A DNA stretch of 64,000 bases from Pseudoalteromonas prydzensis. Its GTDB lineage: Bacteria > Pseudomonadota > Gammaproteobacteria > Enterobacterales > Alteromonadaceae. Below are positions 29,189 through 38,189 of the stretch, one piece after another. The position numbers were made by a program, and so were the translations under genes. The notes under the pieces are model-generated. The model was not told where the DNA came from. It was given only the letters and a program-made list of their open reading frames with translations, and ran no database searches. Each line of letters begins with the position of its first letter. The stretch's first letter is position 1. Where the stretch lies: contig NZ_BDDT01000011.1 in NCBI RefSeq assembly GCF_001661495.1, positions 1 to 64,000 on the forward strand. The letters run 5' to 3'.

Positions 29189-29560
29189 CTAGTCTTTTGT
29201 CGGTTCAGTCTCACATTGTAGTAATACTGTTAAAGGTGGCTGATATTTGCGGGGTTTGGTTGGGAAACGATCATACTCTTGTACACCATCAGTCACTTTT
29301 AGCATAAACGGATTTCCGCGACATAAACGATCAGCATGGCGCAGTAAAAACACGCTTTGGTTTTTAAAATGCTGATAGTCGTCAGACTGAATTTCTAGAT
29401 GATAGTTATTATCGTCAATTTTAGTTTGGTAATAATGTACTTTTTCATCGAAATCATAGAGTTTTTCGGTCTCGCCTTTTTCAGCTAATGCAACATTACA
29501 ACCTACAAGCAGCGCGAGTATGGTGGTAATTGTTAGGCTATTTAGCATTTTTCCTTTCAT
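29189..29560 (-). CDS. Small exported protein, probably lipoprotein
   Basis: 123 residues. The N-terminus MKGKMLNSLTITTILALLVGC contains a lipobox LVGC, so the Cys at about 21 is probably lipidated; an alternative signal peptidase I site ALA/E follows. An in-frame ATG at MLNS also has AAAGGA close by, so the exact start is open. The rest is charged with two more Cys (LCRG, LLQCE). Convergent with the gene at 28584. No family recognised. Confidence 0.6.
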   Translation of the reverse strand: MKGKMLNSLTITTILALLVGCNVALAEKGETEKLYDFDEKVHYYQTKIDDNNYHLEIQSDDYQHFKNQSVFLLRHADRLCRGNPFMLKVTDGVQEYDRFPTKPRKYQPPLTVLLQCETEPTKD

Positions 29561-29655
29561 AAACCTTGAACTCCATTATTGTATTGCACCCTTGATTTAA
29601 CTACAGTGGTGCCTCAGTTATGATTTAAGTCTAACACCCAAAAAGGGAAAATGTG

Positions 29656-30102
29656 ATGTTCAAACAAATTAAACAGCTTTTTTCGTCATTTAGTGAACAG
29701 CCATCAATAATGCAAGAGCATGATCTGAAAACGGCGATAGCGGCACTATTGATTGAGGTGATGCGTGCTGATAGTGAGCAGCAAGCAGATGAACTCCAAA
29801 CGTTAGCATTAACTTTAAAAAAATATTTTAATTTAAGCGATGAAGACGTTGCACAATTAACAGAGCAGGCCGGCGAAAGTTTAGATGAAGCGATTGATTA
29901 TTTTCAGTTCTCTAAACAAATCAATGCTCAATGTAGTGCCGAGCAGCGCATTGAAATAATTGAATTGCTGTGGCGTTTAGCCTATGCAGATGGTGAACTT
30001 GATCCGCAAGAAGAATATGTCATTCGTCGGGTTGCTAGTTTATTGTATGTAACTCATGAAGACTTTATCGCCGCCAAATTGGCAGCGACAAAACTTTCAT
30101 AA
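29656..30102 (+). CDS. TerB-like protein
   Basis: 148 residues in a helical TerB/DUF533-like fold. The typical spacing is seen: ALLIEVMRADSEQQADEL in the first half and LLWRLAYADGELDPQEEYVIRRVASLL in the second, where DGELDPQE is the conserved acidic loop. Related proteins include the TerB of tellurite-resistance clusters, but lone copies like this are widespread and of unknown role. AAGGGA lies about eight bases before the ATG; it converges on the FMN reductase gene. Confidence 0.85.
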   Translation: MFKQIKQLFSSFSEQPSIMQEHDLKTAIAALLIEVMRADSEQQADELQTLALTLKKYFNLSDEDVAQLTEQAGESLDEAIDYFQFSKQINAQCSAEQRIEIIELLWRLAYADGELDPQEEYVIRRVASLLYVTHEDFIAAKLAATKLS

Positions 30103-30107
30103 GCGGT

Positions 30108-30677
30108 TTATTTATTTAATTTGCTGGCTACGCCGACTAGTTGTTGGGCAAGACCTGCAACACGTTCCGCTGTCACAGGATCGCTAATGCGGCCATTTTC
30201 ATCTAGCACGGTATGAATCGCGGGTACCGCTAATTGGTCGGCAAGTACTAGGCTACCAATACCTGATAAAATATCGCGAACGTGATTCAAGCCGCGTAGG
30301 CCGCCTAATCCACCAGGTGATGAGGCATATAACGCTGTTACCTTGTTACGAAATACAGGAACAGCACCTTGCTCTGTGCGTGATGCCCAATCAATGGCAT
30401 TTTTAAGTACCGCGGTGATTGAACCGTTGTATTCAGGGCTTGCCAGTAAAATACCATCAGCAGCGCGAAGTTTGTCTTTTAGCAACTGTGCACCAACGGG
30501 TGTGCCTTGCGCTTCAATGTCTTCGTCAAACATGGGTAAGTTTAAATCAGCCAGTTTGATCACTTCTACTTCCGCACCGCTTTCTAATGCAAAGCGGGCT
30601 GCTTCATTGATCAATTTTTGGTTAAAGCTGTCTTTACGTAAGCTGCCTGCTAAGGCAATAATTTTTGGTGCAGTCAT
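30108..30677 (-). CDS. NADPH-dependent FMN reductase
   Basis: 189 residues from the ATG of MTAPKIIALAGSLR, with AAGGCG six bases upstream; an upstream in-frame extension is not needed. Flavodoxin-like fold: FMN phosphate loop LAGSLRKDSFNQKL, SPEYNGSITAVLKNAIDWAS as the signature, and SSPGGLGGLRGLNHVR near the C-terminus. It probably reduces FMN, quinones or azo compounds. It is divergent from a LysR-type regulator, which is therefore a likely controller. Confidence 0.92.
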   Translation of the reverse strand: MTAPKIIALAGSLRKDSFNQKLINEAARFALESGAEVEVIKLADLNLPMFDEDIEAQGTPVGAQLLKDKLRAADGILLASPEYNGSITAVLKNAIDWASRTEQGAVPVFRNKVTALYASSPGGLGGLRGLNHVRDILSGIGSLVLADQLAVPAIHTVLDENGRISDPVTAERVAGLAQQLVGVASKLNK

Positions 30678-30802
30678 GATGTTCGCCTTAATTAATCTAG
30701 TTAGTTTGTCTGTTACGTACTTTAGCAAATATTTACTTGCAGAAAAGCCAAATAAACGCAAAACTTATGTGCATATACGCACACTGAAGGTTAAGGGTAA
30801 GT

Positions 30803-31699
30803 ATGGCGATTCAATTTGATGACTGGCAAGACGTAAAAGTAGCCTATGAAGTTGCGCGGTTGGGTACGTTAACCGCAGCGGCTGAAAAGCTCAATGTCCA
30901 TCACAGTACCGTACTTAGGCGGATTAATAATTTAGAACAAAGCTTAAATGCGCGTTTATTTCATCGCCACGCTCGGGGGTATAAGGTCACTGAGATTGGC
31001 GCTAAACTCTTTACAGCAGCACAGTCTATTAATAGTGAGCTTGAGCGCTTACACAACGATATTATTGCCGCAGATAGTACCTTGCGCGGCAGTTTATTGC
31101 TCACTACAGTCAGTGGTTTTATCGATGTGCTAAGTGACGTATGTGAGCAATTTCAAAGCCTGCATCCACAAGTACAGCTGGAAGTAATACTCGATCAAAA
31201 TCGTTTACGTCTCGACCACGGTCAAGCACACATTGCGGTGCGCGCCGGCCCTCGTCCGGATGAAGGTGATTACATTGCTCAACACTTAGCGCACTTGTCA
31301 TCGGGGTTTTATGCCTCTAAGCGTTATATTGATAAGCACGGTATGCCAAAAACCCTCAAGCAACTGCCACTGCATAATTTTGTGTCTGGAGTTGCGGGTT
31401 ATAATGGCAAAGTGCCATATTTTGCCTGGGTAGATGAAAATATCCCCGCAGAGCAAGTAAAGCTGAGGGTTTCTGAAACCTCGGAAGCAACTAGAGCAAT
31501 CGTTAAAGGCTTAGGGATTGGTGGTTTGCAGCATGATGTAGCAGCGCAATATCCAGATCTTATCCCCGTACTGAATAGTGAGCTGAGTTGGCCAACAGAC
31601 TTATGGTTAGTGACGCATCATTTAGTGCACCGCACAGCAAAAGTGCAAGCGTTTAGCCAATTGCTCAAAGCATATTTTAAAGAATATAAGTTAGCTTAA
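30803..31699 (+). CDS. LysR-type transcriptional regulator
   Basis: 298 residues. N-terminal winged HTH (about 8-67): VARLGTLTAAAEKLNVHHSTVLRRINNLEQSLNARLFHR. The effector-binding domain follows (about 95-295). The phrase HHSTVLRRI and the RLDHGQAHIAVRAGPRPDEGDY region place it in the subgroup near redox and quinone-linked regulators, but the inducer is unknown. It is divergent from the FMN reductase with a 125-bp gap that should hold both promoters and the operator. Confidence 0.92.
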   Translation: MAIQFDDWQDVKVAYEVARLGTLTAAAEKLNVHHSTVLRRINNLEQSLNARLFHRHARGYKVTEIGAKLFTAAQSINSELERLHNDIIAADSTLRGSLLLTTVSGFIDVLSDVCEQFQSLHPQVQLEVILDQNRLRLDHGQAHIAVRAGPRPDEGDYIAQHLAHLSSGFYASKRYIDKHGMPKTLKQLPLHNFVSGVAGYNGKVPYFAWVDENIPAEQVKLRVSETSEATRAIVKGLGIGGLQHDVAAQYPDLIPVLNSELSWPTDLWLVTHHLVHRTAKVQAFSQLLKAYFKEYKLA

Positions 31700-31847
31700 T
31701 GTGGCATTATAAAAACCTTGGTGATGCGATGTTGGCAGGCCCAGAGCTGAATCAAATAAAGCACAGTGCTGGTGCTAATCTGCGGCTATTTGTGCGTTAT
31801 ATCACGAAATATGGTTTGTATTGTGAAGTTATCGTGTATTTCCCGCC

Positions 31848-31885
31848 AGAAGCGAAAAGCGTGGCTAAACAATGTTTAGCCACGC
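31848..31885 (-). terminator. Terminator of norR
   Basis: GCGTGGCTAAAC and GTTTAGCCACGC form a perfect twelve-pair stem with an AAT loop. On the minus strand it is followed by TTTTCGCTT. It lies 38 bases after the norR stop codon. Confidence 0.8.
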
Positions 31886-31922
31886 CCTGTGTAGCGCCAA
31901 ATGAAAGTGATTTAACGACCCT

Positions 31923-33497
31923 TTAAATTACGCATGTCTTTTTGACTGCAATCCCCAAACGCTTAGCGAGCCTGACTAGGTTTGCTCGATCAACCTGTAA
32001 AGTGCGTGCAGTTGCAGCCCAATTAAATTCATGTTGTTCTAGCTGTTGGCTGATTAAATGCTGTGTAAATGTATCCGTTGCTTGTTTGAGCGAGAGATTT
32101 TGGCTATTTATCTTATCGTTATCGGCAGTTGAAATTGCGACTGATGCAGGATTACTGGTACTGAGGTTAAGCTCACAATGTACTGGTTCAATAGTAATTA
32201 TTGCTTGCTGCCACTGACTTTGCTTGGCTTTTAATGCAGCACGGCTGATCACATGTTCAAGCTCGCGTACGTTACCTGGCCAATTGTACTGGGTGAGTAG
32301 TAGTTGTGTTTCAACACTGAGTTTTAATTGTTTGATAGCCAGCTTGCGGGCGGTTTGTTCTACAAAGTAGCCTGCCAGTAAAATAACATCATTTTCACGC
32401 TGTTTAAGTGGCGCAACGTTGAGCGGATAAACACTTAAGCGATGATATAAATCGGCGCGAAAGCGTCCTTCGGCTACTTCATTTTTTAAGTTGCGGTTAG
32501 TGGCCGCAATAACCCGTACATCAACGTACTTTACTTCATCTTCGCCCACGGTTTGAATTTCACCACTTTGTAAGACGCGCAATAATTTACTTTGCATAGC
32601 CAGTGGTAGTTCGCCTATTTCATCTAAAAACAGCGTGCCACCATCTGCCAGCTGAAACTTGCCTTGACGTGCATTATGGGCGCCGGTGAAGGCTCCTTTG
32701 GCGTGGCCAAAAAATTCACTTTCAGCGAGGTTCTCTGGTAATGACGCACAGTTTAAGTGAATTAGCGGCTGTTCACTCCGTTTGGAGTGAAGGTGGATGT
32801 TGCGTGCAACCAGCTCTTTACCCACTCCTGTATCACCTTGTATCAACACGCTAAACTCAGAAGCCGCAACGAGTTTGATGTCGTTTTTAAGGGTTTGCAT
32901 TGCAGGGCTTTGGCCGATAATTTCTATGCCATCACGGGTTAGTGCTTCACGGTTCAGCTCTTGTACTAAGGCACTGCTATGTTGCGCGTGGTTTTGATAT
33001 TGCTGTAATTGCAGTGTGGTTTGTAAATGTGCAGCACACAACGCTCCTAGTTGCGATAAATCCGCTAGATTTAAATCGTCAAAGGCCTTGGCATCAAGGC
33101 TATCTAGGGTGATAACCCCAAGTAAGGCATTCGCATCGTTTAGCAGCGGTATTCCTAGGCAAGCATGCACAGGAATGTCTCCGGTTTTGCTTGATAGTAG
33201 GCCATCATAAGGATCGGGAATAGGGCAATCGTGGGCAAACTGCAGCGGTTGTTTGGCATTACAAATAGCGTGCAACCGAGGGTGATCATTAATCGAAAAG
33301 CGTCGCCCCAAGGTGTCGGGCATCAGACCATGAATGGCTTGCGGCTTTAATACATCGCCTTGCAGGGTCAGTAATGCAATCGCGTCACTTGGGATCAGTT
33401 GTTGAATGCAATCTATAAGTTGCTGAAAAGGCTGTGCTTGAGTATTAACTTGAGCAAGCGTAACGGCAGTATTCAATAAGCTTTGATTATCTATCAT
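31923..33497 (-). CDS. norR: Nitric-oxide-responsive sigma-54 activator NorR
   Basis: About 524 residues. N-terminal GAF domain (about 15-175) with the NorR phrases LGRRFSINDHPRLHAIC and PDPYDGLLSS, which in E. coli NorR binds NO through non-heme iron. AAA+ domain (about 200-430): Walker A GDTGVGKE, the sigma-54-contacting GAFTGAH, Walker B GGTLFLDEIGELP. C-terminal Fis-type HTH (about 480-524). ATG 33497 is preferred to an upstream TTG because a predicted NorR site covers the TTG region. Divergent from nnrS-hmp, its evident targets. Confidence 0.93.
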   Translation of the reverse strand: MIDNQSLLNTAVTLAQVNTQAQPFQQLIDCIQQLIPSDAIALLTLQGDVLKPQAIHGLMPDTLGRRFSINDHPRLHAICNAKQPLQFAHDCPIPDPYDGLLSSKTGDIPVHACLGIPLLNDANALLGVITLDSLDAKAFDDLNLADLSQLGALCAAHLQTTLQLQQYQNHAQHSSALVQELNREALTRDGIEIIGQSPAMQTLKNDIKLVAASEFSVLIQGDTGVGKELVARNIHLHSKRSEQPLIHLNCASLPENLAESEFFGHAKGAFTGAHNARQGKFQLADGGTLFLDEIGELPLAMQSKLLRVLQSGEIQTVGEDEVKYVDVRVIAATNRNLKNEVAEGRFRADLYHRLSVYPLNVAPLKQRENDVILLAGYFVEQTARKLAIKQLKLSVETQLLLTQYNWPGNVRELEHVISRAALKAKQSQWQQAIITIEPVHCELNLSTSNPASVAISTADNDKINSQNLSLKQATDTFTQHLISQQLEQHEFNWAATARTLQVDRANLVRLAKRLGIAVKKTCVI

Positions 33498-33508
33498 GTC
33501 AAAATGAC
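33498..33508. promoter_or_regulatory. NorR-like site 1
   Basis: GTCAAAATGAC fits the NorR core GT-N7-AC and is itself a partial palindrome (TCA/TGA). It lies about 100 bases upstream of the sigma-54 promoter, at the start of norR. Confidence 0.55.
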
Positions 33509-33541
33509 TCAAACGTGTTTATTTGTCTTTTTTGATGCTGG

Positions 33542-33552
33542 GTCATAAAGAC
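33542..33552. promoter_or_regulatory. NorR-like site 2
   Basis: GTCATAAAGAC fits the NorR core GT-N7-AC. A third, imperfect match (GTCAAACGTTA) follows 17 bases further. E. coli norVW has three such sites, so a cluster here is meaningful. Confidence 0.6.
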
Positions 33553-33606
33553 TTATCTGTCAAACGTTAAATAGTTAATCTATTGAATTTTATAGTTTTT
33601 AAATGT

Positions 33607-33622
33607 TGGCTTGGTCTGTGCA
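33607..33622 (+). promoter_or_regulatory. Predicted sigma-54 promoter of nnrS-hmp
   Basis: TGGCTTGGTCTGTGCA has GG and GC separated by exactly ten bases, the invariant -24/-12 spacing of sigma-54 promoters. It faces nnrS, whose start is 42 bases downstream. The adjacent sigma-54 activator gene and upstream GT-N7-AC sites support it. Confidence 0.75.
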
Positions 33623-33663
33623 ATAGCTAGTTATTCGATTCAATAGGTGAGTTAATTAAGCGA

Positions 33664-34896
33664 ATGCAACCAATCAATTTAACCGAACTACTACCAGAAA
33701 AAATACGCTTATATCATGTGAGCCAATGGCCGTTATGGCTGTTGGCGTTTAGACCCTATTTTTTAGCAGCAGGATTATTAGCTGTATTGTCGATTGGCTA
33801 TTGGTTAATGATCTTAACTGGCCATGCAAGCTGGACCCTAAATATGCCAGCAATGCTTTGGCATGCGCATGAAATGATGTTTGGTTTCGCAGGCGTTGTT
33901 GCGGTGGGGTTTTTACTAACGGCTGCACAAACTTGGACTGGGGTTGCGAGTATTAGTGGTAATAAATTGCTATGGCTAAGCGTAGTGTGGTTAGCGGCGC
34001 GAGGTGCATTTTTTATAACTGGTACTGGTATTGATAACTTTAATTTATATGCGGTGATCTTTTGTCAGTTATTTTGGTGGTTAGGAGCAATTACGGCCTT
34101 GGCTAATATGTTGCTTAAAGCAAACAACAAGAATAACTATCAATTTCTGCCGATTTTAAGTGCGCTGTGTTCGTTAAATATTATTTATTTATGGTTGTCT
34201 ATTGAACAAAATATATTGTTGGCGCTTGCTGTTGTTGATACCGCTGTACTAGTAATGACCCTACTTGTAGGTGTGGTTGCAGGCAGAGTGCTACCCTTTT
34301 TTACTGCTCGTGGTTTAAGTTTAGCTGAGCAAGTTCGTACTCCGCGTTTAGATAAAATACTGCTTTACAGCTCGTTGTTTACTGTCGCGCTTTATTTTAT
34401 TAGCCAGTTATTCATATCTAGTATTAATCCGGGGTGGGCTTTAGCTGTTGTTGCTGTATTGCATTTAAGCCGCTCATTGTTGTGGTGGAATTATAAAATG
34501 TTCAATGTTCCCCTGCTATGGTCGTTGCACTTTTCGTATCTAGCACTTGGGCTTGGACTAGCATTGGTTTCACTGAGTTTTTACAGCTCTGTTATTTTGT
34601 TTAAAGACGCATTGCATATGATCACCATAGGCACGATTGGGTTGATGATTTTAGCCATGATGACGCGGATATCTCATGGTCATACCGGGCGTCCTTTAAC
34701 TATTCCTCACTTTATGGCAGTGGCATTTGCACTCGTGCTTGTGGCTGCCATTGTTCGTTCGTTATTACCTTTTATTATTGGGCCACACATCGCATGGCAG
34801 CTGAGTGCTGTACTGTGGATTGTGGCATTTTCGTTGTTCTTACTCCACTGTCTTCCAATATTAACGCGGCGTCGTGTTGATGGGCGTCGTGGTTAA
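33664..34896 (+). CDS. nnrS: NnrS family membrane protein
   Basis: 410 residues with about twelve membrane helices. Family signatures: WLLAFRPYFLAAGLLAV, the His-rich MLWHAHEMMFGFAGVVAVGFLLTA, and MMTRISHGHTGRPL. NnrS is a heme- and copper-containing membrane protein linked to relief of nitric oxide stress. It is the first gene of a sigma-54/NorR-controlled unit; the ATG follows GAGTTAATTAAGCGA, a poor ribosome site. hmp starts ten bases after its stop. Confidence 0.95.
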   Translation: MQPINLTELLPEKIRLYHVSQWPLWLLAFRPYFLAAGLLAVLSIGYWLMILTGHASWTLNMPAMLWHAHEMMFGFAGVVAVGFLLTAAQTWTGVASISGNKLLWLSVVWLAARGAFFITGTGIDNFNLYAVIFCQLFWWLGAITALANMLLKANNKNNYQFLPILSALCSLNIIYLWLSIEQNILLALAVVDTAVLVMTLLVGVVAGRVLPFFTARGLSLAEQVRTPRLDKILLYSSLFTVALYFISQLFISSINPGWALAVVAVLHLSRSLLWWNYKMFNVPLLWSLHFSYLALGLGLALVSLSFYSSVILFKDALHMITIGTIGLMILAMMTRISHGHTGRPLTIPHFMAVAFALVLVAAIVRSLLPFIIGPHIAWQLSAVLWIVAFSLFLLHCLPILTRRRVDGRRG

Positions 34897-34906
34897 AGGA
34901 AGTTGT

Positions 34907-36088
34907 ATGTTATCTGATAAAACCATTGAAATAGTTAAAAGTACCGTGCCGTTATTAGCAGAGGCGGGTACGGTCGTTACTGAGCATTTTTATAGCCGAT
35001 TGTTTAGCCATAATCCTGAGTTGCAGGATATTTTTAATATGACTAATCAGCGCAGTGGCCGTCAGCAATTTGCATTGTTTAATGCATTGGCCGCTTATGC
35101 ACAAAATATTGATAATTTAGCCGTATTAAAAGAAGCGCTGGCGCGTATTAACCATAAACATGCCAGCATGCATATTTTACCTGAGCATTATCCGATTGTG
35201 GGTGGTCATTTAATAGGTACTTTAAAAGAGCTGCTTCCTGAACAATTTACAGCTGAAGTTGAATACGCATGGCGTGAGGCATACGCACTACTTGCTGATA
35301 TTTGTATCACCGAAGAGGCGGCTCTATATGAGCACAGTAAAAATAACCACGGTGGTTGGGCGGGGACTCGTGAGTTTGTGATTGCTAACAAACACAGTGA
35401 GTCAGAGTTAGTAACCAGTTTTACTTTAGCTCCAGTTGATGGCAAAGCCGTAATAGCGCATAAACCAGGTCAATATTTAGGCATTAAAGTGAAACCCGAT
35501 GATGCGCAATACAGTGAAATTCGTCAGTATTCAATTTCTCAACAAAGCAATGGTGAGAACTACCGCATTAGCGTGAAAAAAGAGTTATTGCCAGCTGCAG
35601 GGATTGTATCTAATTACTTGCATTCACTTGATGAGGGCCGTGTTGTGGAGCTTTACCCGCCAGCAGGAGACTTCTTTTTGCGCGCAAATAATAAACCTGC
35701 TGTATTAATTTCTGCGGGCGTTGGCCAAACACCTATGCTGGCAATGCTACAAACATTATTAAGCGATACATCGAATCAAGCGGTCACTTATTTACATGCG
35801 TGTGAAAATACCCAGCAACATTCATTTAGTCAGTTTTTGGCGGAGCAAGCCGCGGCTCATACTCGGTTAAATCATTATACTTGGTTGAATCAAGGTGGTG
35901 AGGGCGATGACTTTACTGGTTTGATGGATGTTAACGTTGTTGCAGAGCAATTACCGCTCACACAAGGTGATTTTTATATTTGTGGCCCAACTGGTTTTAT
36001 GGCTGCCATTAAACAGCAACTACTAGGCCTTGGCGTGGATACCGCACGTATTCATTATGAGGTGTTTGGTCCACACCAAGATATTTAA
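34907..36088 (+). CDS. hmp: Flavohaemoprotein, nitric oxide dioxygenase
   Basis: 393 residues from MLSDKTIEIVKS; AAAGGA lies upstream. N-terminal globin (about 1-138) with the proximal His in INHKHASM and the family's HYPIVGGHL. FAD domain (about 150-255) with RQYSIS, then NAD domain (about 260-393) with ISAGVGQTPMLAML, CENTQQHSF and YICGPTGFM. It turns NO plus O2 into nitrate using NAD(P)H. Co-operonic with nnrS, it makes the locus a dedicated NO-detoxification unit. A terminator follows. Confidence 0.97.
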   Translation: MLSDKTIEIVKSTVPLLAEAGTVVTEHFYSRLFSHNPELQDIFNMTNQRSGRQQFALFNALAAYAQNIDNLAVLKEALARINHKHASMHILPEHYPIVGGHLIGTLKELLPEQFTAEVEYAWREAYALLADICITEEAALYEHSKNNHGGWAGTREFVIANKHSESELVTSFTLAPVDGKAVIAHKPGQYLGIKVKPDDAQYSEIRQYSISQQSNGENYRISVKKELLPAAGIVSNYLHSLDEGRVVELYPPAGDFFLRANNKPAVLISAGVGQTPMLAMLQTLLSDTSNQAVTYLHACENTQQHSFSQFLAEQAAAHTRLNHYTWLNQGGEGDDFTGLMDVNVVAEQLPLTQGDFYICGPTGFMAAIKQQLLGLGVDTARIHYEVFGPHQDI

Positions 36089-36118
36089 TAACAAAGTTAA
36101 ATACAGATTTTAAGTAAC

Positions 36119-36140
36119 AGGCGCGCAATGCGCCTTTTTA
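36119..36140 (+). terminator. Terminator of hmp
   Basis: GGCGC and GCGCC pair around GCAAT and are followed by TTTTTA, 31 bases after the hmp stop. Confidence 0.8.
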
Positions 36141-36154
36141 TACTTTTTGGCTAT

Positions 36155-36808
36155 TTAAAGTACAGTATTACTGCCTTTCGCCGCTAACGCTTGATTTTTC
36201 CATGCGGTGAATAGCTTTTGCTGTTTATCAGATATTTTTAAACCATAGGTTTTTTGCATATAAAAGTAGGCATCAGCGATACGTTTTCGGGCATGAAATG
36301 GCGGTTCTACTAGGCGTTGCTTAAAATCGACTTTCACTTGGCAGCGGCCATATTGGTTCGCATCACCTGTAATCATACCAAACCGATAGTTAGATCTATC
36401 GGCGTTTATCTCACCTATTGCTGGCGCCAAATTATTAATATCGGCTTCCATTTTACGAAACTGCTCACTGGTTTTAACGCAGTTTTTACGGCCGCCATTT
36501 TGCCAACACTGCAGCTGGTGGCCAAATTCCCAAGCTGGAACTATGTGTTCCCATTCAATCCGAACGGCACGAGCATTGGGCTTGCCTGAGCGGGTTACGG
36601 CGTTACGTGGTACATAACCGCACGCATTTGGATCGGGTATTAGCTTTTTACCTTGGCGTTTAATATTACAGCCACAATAGAGGCTGGTGGCGTTATCAGG
36701 AAGGGTTTTGATGAGGTGTTTTTTGGCGCTTGAGAAACTCGTAAATTGCTCTGCGTAAAGGTTAAAACTCAGGCAAAAAAAAGCGAGCGCAAGAAGAAAA
36801 TGCGGCAT
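36155..36808 (-). CDS. endA: Endonuclease I (EndA/Dns family)
   Basis: 217 residues from the ATG of MPHFLLALAFFCLSFNLYA, a signal peptide. Mature motifs: SLYCGCNI, IEWEHIVPAWEFG (catalytic His/Glu region), NLAPAIGEINADRSNYRFG and AYFYMQKTYGLKIS. It is a periplasmic or secreted nuclease that degrades double-stranded DNA. Eight Cys suggest several disulfides. It stands alone, convergent with hmp. Confidence 0.95.
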   Translation of the reverse strand: MPHFLLALAFFCLSFNLYAEQFTSFSSAKKHLIKTLPDNATSLYCGCNIKRQGKKLIPDPNACGYVPRNAVTRSGKPNARAVRIEWEHIVPAWEFGHQLQCWQNGGRKNCVKTSEQFRKMEADINNLAPAIGEINADRSNYRFGMITGDANQYGRCQVKVDFKQRLVEPPFHARKRIADAYFYMQKTYGLKISDKQQKLFTAWKNQALAAKGSNTVL

Positions 36809-36943
36809 ATCCAATCACTTTAGTGAACTACAGGAAGCGCTATTTTAGAGTGATTATTCAAACGGGTAAATCAGTTGAATGGAGTATGTTGAGAGAAATG
36901 CAATGATACAACAGGCAAGGCACTTATAATGCCTTGCTACAAT

Positions 36944-37645
36944 TTAAAGCTTACGGCGGCGTAGGCGTACATTTTGTAGTAAAAGTAGCATACCAGTGAT
37001 GCAAAACAGTACGCTAGTCGCTGAAAAACTGATCAGTAAAGGATTGTTAAAGTCTTCACGCTCATCGTAATCCATAATATGTAACATCCAGAAAAAGTCG
37101 AATATGCGCCATATTGTGCTGCGAACGGTAATAACTTGGCCATTAAGTGCAGATAAATATAAAGTTGTGCTCCACAGATCATCAAATTGCACTTGCCATA
37201 AATTTGCTTTGTAGCCCACTTCTCTGGGGCCAACGTCAAGTTGCGTGATGTGTTTTACAGTTGCATCAATTAGCAGGTGGGCTTTGGCATTCGCAATGAT
37301 GTTTTGTTGTGTTGGCGCAGCTAATAGCTGACCTGTGCGGCCATTAAAACTCGATTCTCCTTGTGCGGACGTTACTACAATAGTCGGGGTTGTTAAAAAA
37401 TGACGATAGCTTATTTGCTGCGGTTCATTTATTTGCGCAACAATGCTATCGAGTGAAGCTGAGTAGTCTTGCTGTTTAAATGGGTTATCTAATTGACGTG
37501 CTGCCAAATGCTTTCCGTGTACTTTTTCAAGTGGTATTGCGCTCATCACTAAGCCGCCAAGCAACCATGCGAAAATTTGTAGTGCTAGTAGGTAACCTAG
37601 CCACTTGTGGAGTTTACGCGCATGTTTGAAAATGCGTTTATTCAT
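36944..37645 (-). CDS. PepSY-associated membrane protein
   Basis: 233 residues with an N-terminal helix (LHKWLGYLLALQIFAWLLGGLVMS) and a C-terminal helix (SATSVLFCITGMLLLLQ). The central periplasmic part has the PepSY-like phrase VQFDDLWSTTLYLSALNGQVITVRS, and HIMDYDEREDFNNPLL precedes the last helix, as in the PepSY_TM proteins found with iron uptake or respiratory genes. No partner gene is adjacent. The role is unknown; a redox or iron-linked function would be typical. Confidence 0.82.
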   Translation of the reverse strand: MNKRIFKHARKLHKWLGYLLALQIFAWLLGGLVMSAIPLEKVHGKHLAARQLDNPFKQQDYSASLDSIVAQINEPQQISYRHFLTTPTIVVTSAQGESSFNGRTGQLLAAPTQQNIIANAKAHLLIDATVKHITQLDVGPREVGYKANLWQVQFDDLWSTTLYLSALNGQVITVRSTIWRIFDFFWMLHIMDYDEREDFNNPLLISFSATSVLFCITGMLLLLQNVRLRRRKL

Positions 37646-37808
37646 TACTACTACCTGTTTATTATTATTAGTGCGCTATTGTATAAATTATATCGAGTTT
37701 GCCAATGTGGCAAATTGTCGCAGATAATAAAATCCACAGTTGATTTGGTATAAATGTAAAATTAGGTTAAAGTTTGCGTTGTTATTAACGCAGGGTAAAA
37801 ATGAAACA

Positions 37809-38189
37809 ATGTCGGAAATTCAATTTTTAAATGTAGATCTAGAACTGGAATCAAAGCAAGATATTAGTCTGCTAGTTGCGGACTTAAAAAAGAGTGCTGT
37901 AGTTTTGCATTATGATAAAGATGAGTACCGTCAACTTGCACGTATTGAGTCTAAAGAAGACGTTACCTCGCCAGATAAAGCCATTAACCATTTATGCGAA
38001 TTGATTGAGTCTTGCTCGCGCAATGCATTAAAACAGTGGTTATCATGCTCAAGACGTACCTTTGATATTGGCTTTGAATCAGGCACTTCGCCAAAATGCT
38101 TTAATCAAGCGCTCAGTGCCGATACGTTATTGCGTATTTCAGCAATTGGTGCGGGCATTGAAATTACAATTTATCCACTCGAAAGTTAA
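37809..38189 (+). CDS. Conserved cytosolic protein, possibly DUF4279-like
   Basis: 126 residues from the ATG of MSEIQFLNVDL; the upstream in-frame region lacks a ribosome site. No signal or membrane segment. The ending SRRTFDIGFESGTSPKC then LSADTLLRISAIGAGIEITIYP has the shape of DUF4279 proteins (some of which are immunity-like), but this is only a resemblance. It is tail-to-tail with the thioesterase gene, overlapping by 4 bases. Confidence 0.6.
   Translation: MSEIQFLNVDLELESKQDISLLVADLKKSAVVLHYDKDEYRQLARIESKEDVTSPDKAINHLCELIESCSRNALKQWLSCSRRTFDIGFESGTSPKCFNQALSADTLLRISAIGAGIEITIYPLES

Noticed and set aside
31699..31926. 75-codon ORF directly after the LysR-type gene
   Set aside because: It has no ribosome site of its own. 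Its end spans the perfect norR terminator hairpin and reaches into the norR 3' end, so its codons are explained by the hairpin. I recognise no homologue.
36913..36938. AGGCAAGGCACTTATAATGCCTTGC hairpin near the end of the PepSY gene
   Set aside because: The stem is fair but neither strand has a T run after it, so I do not call it a terminator.
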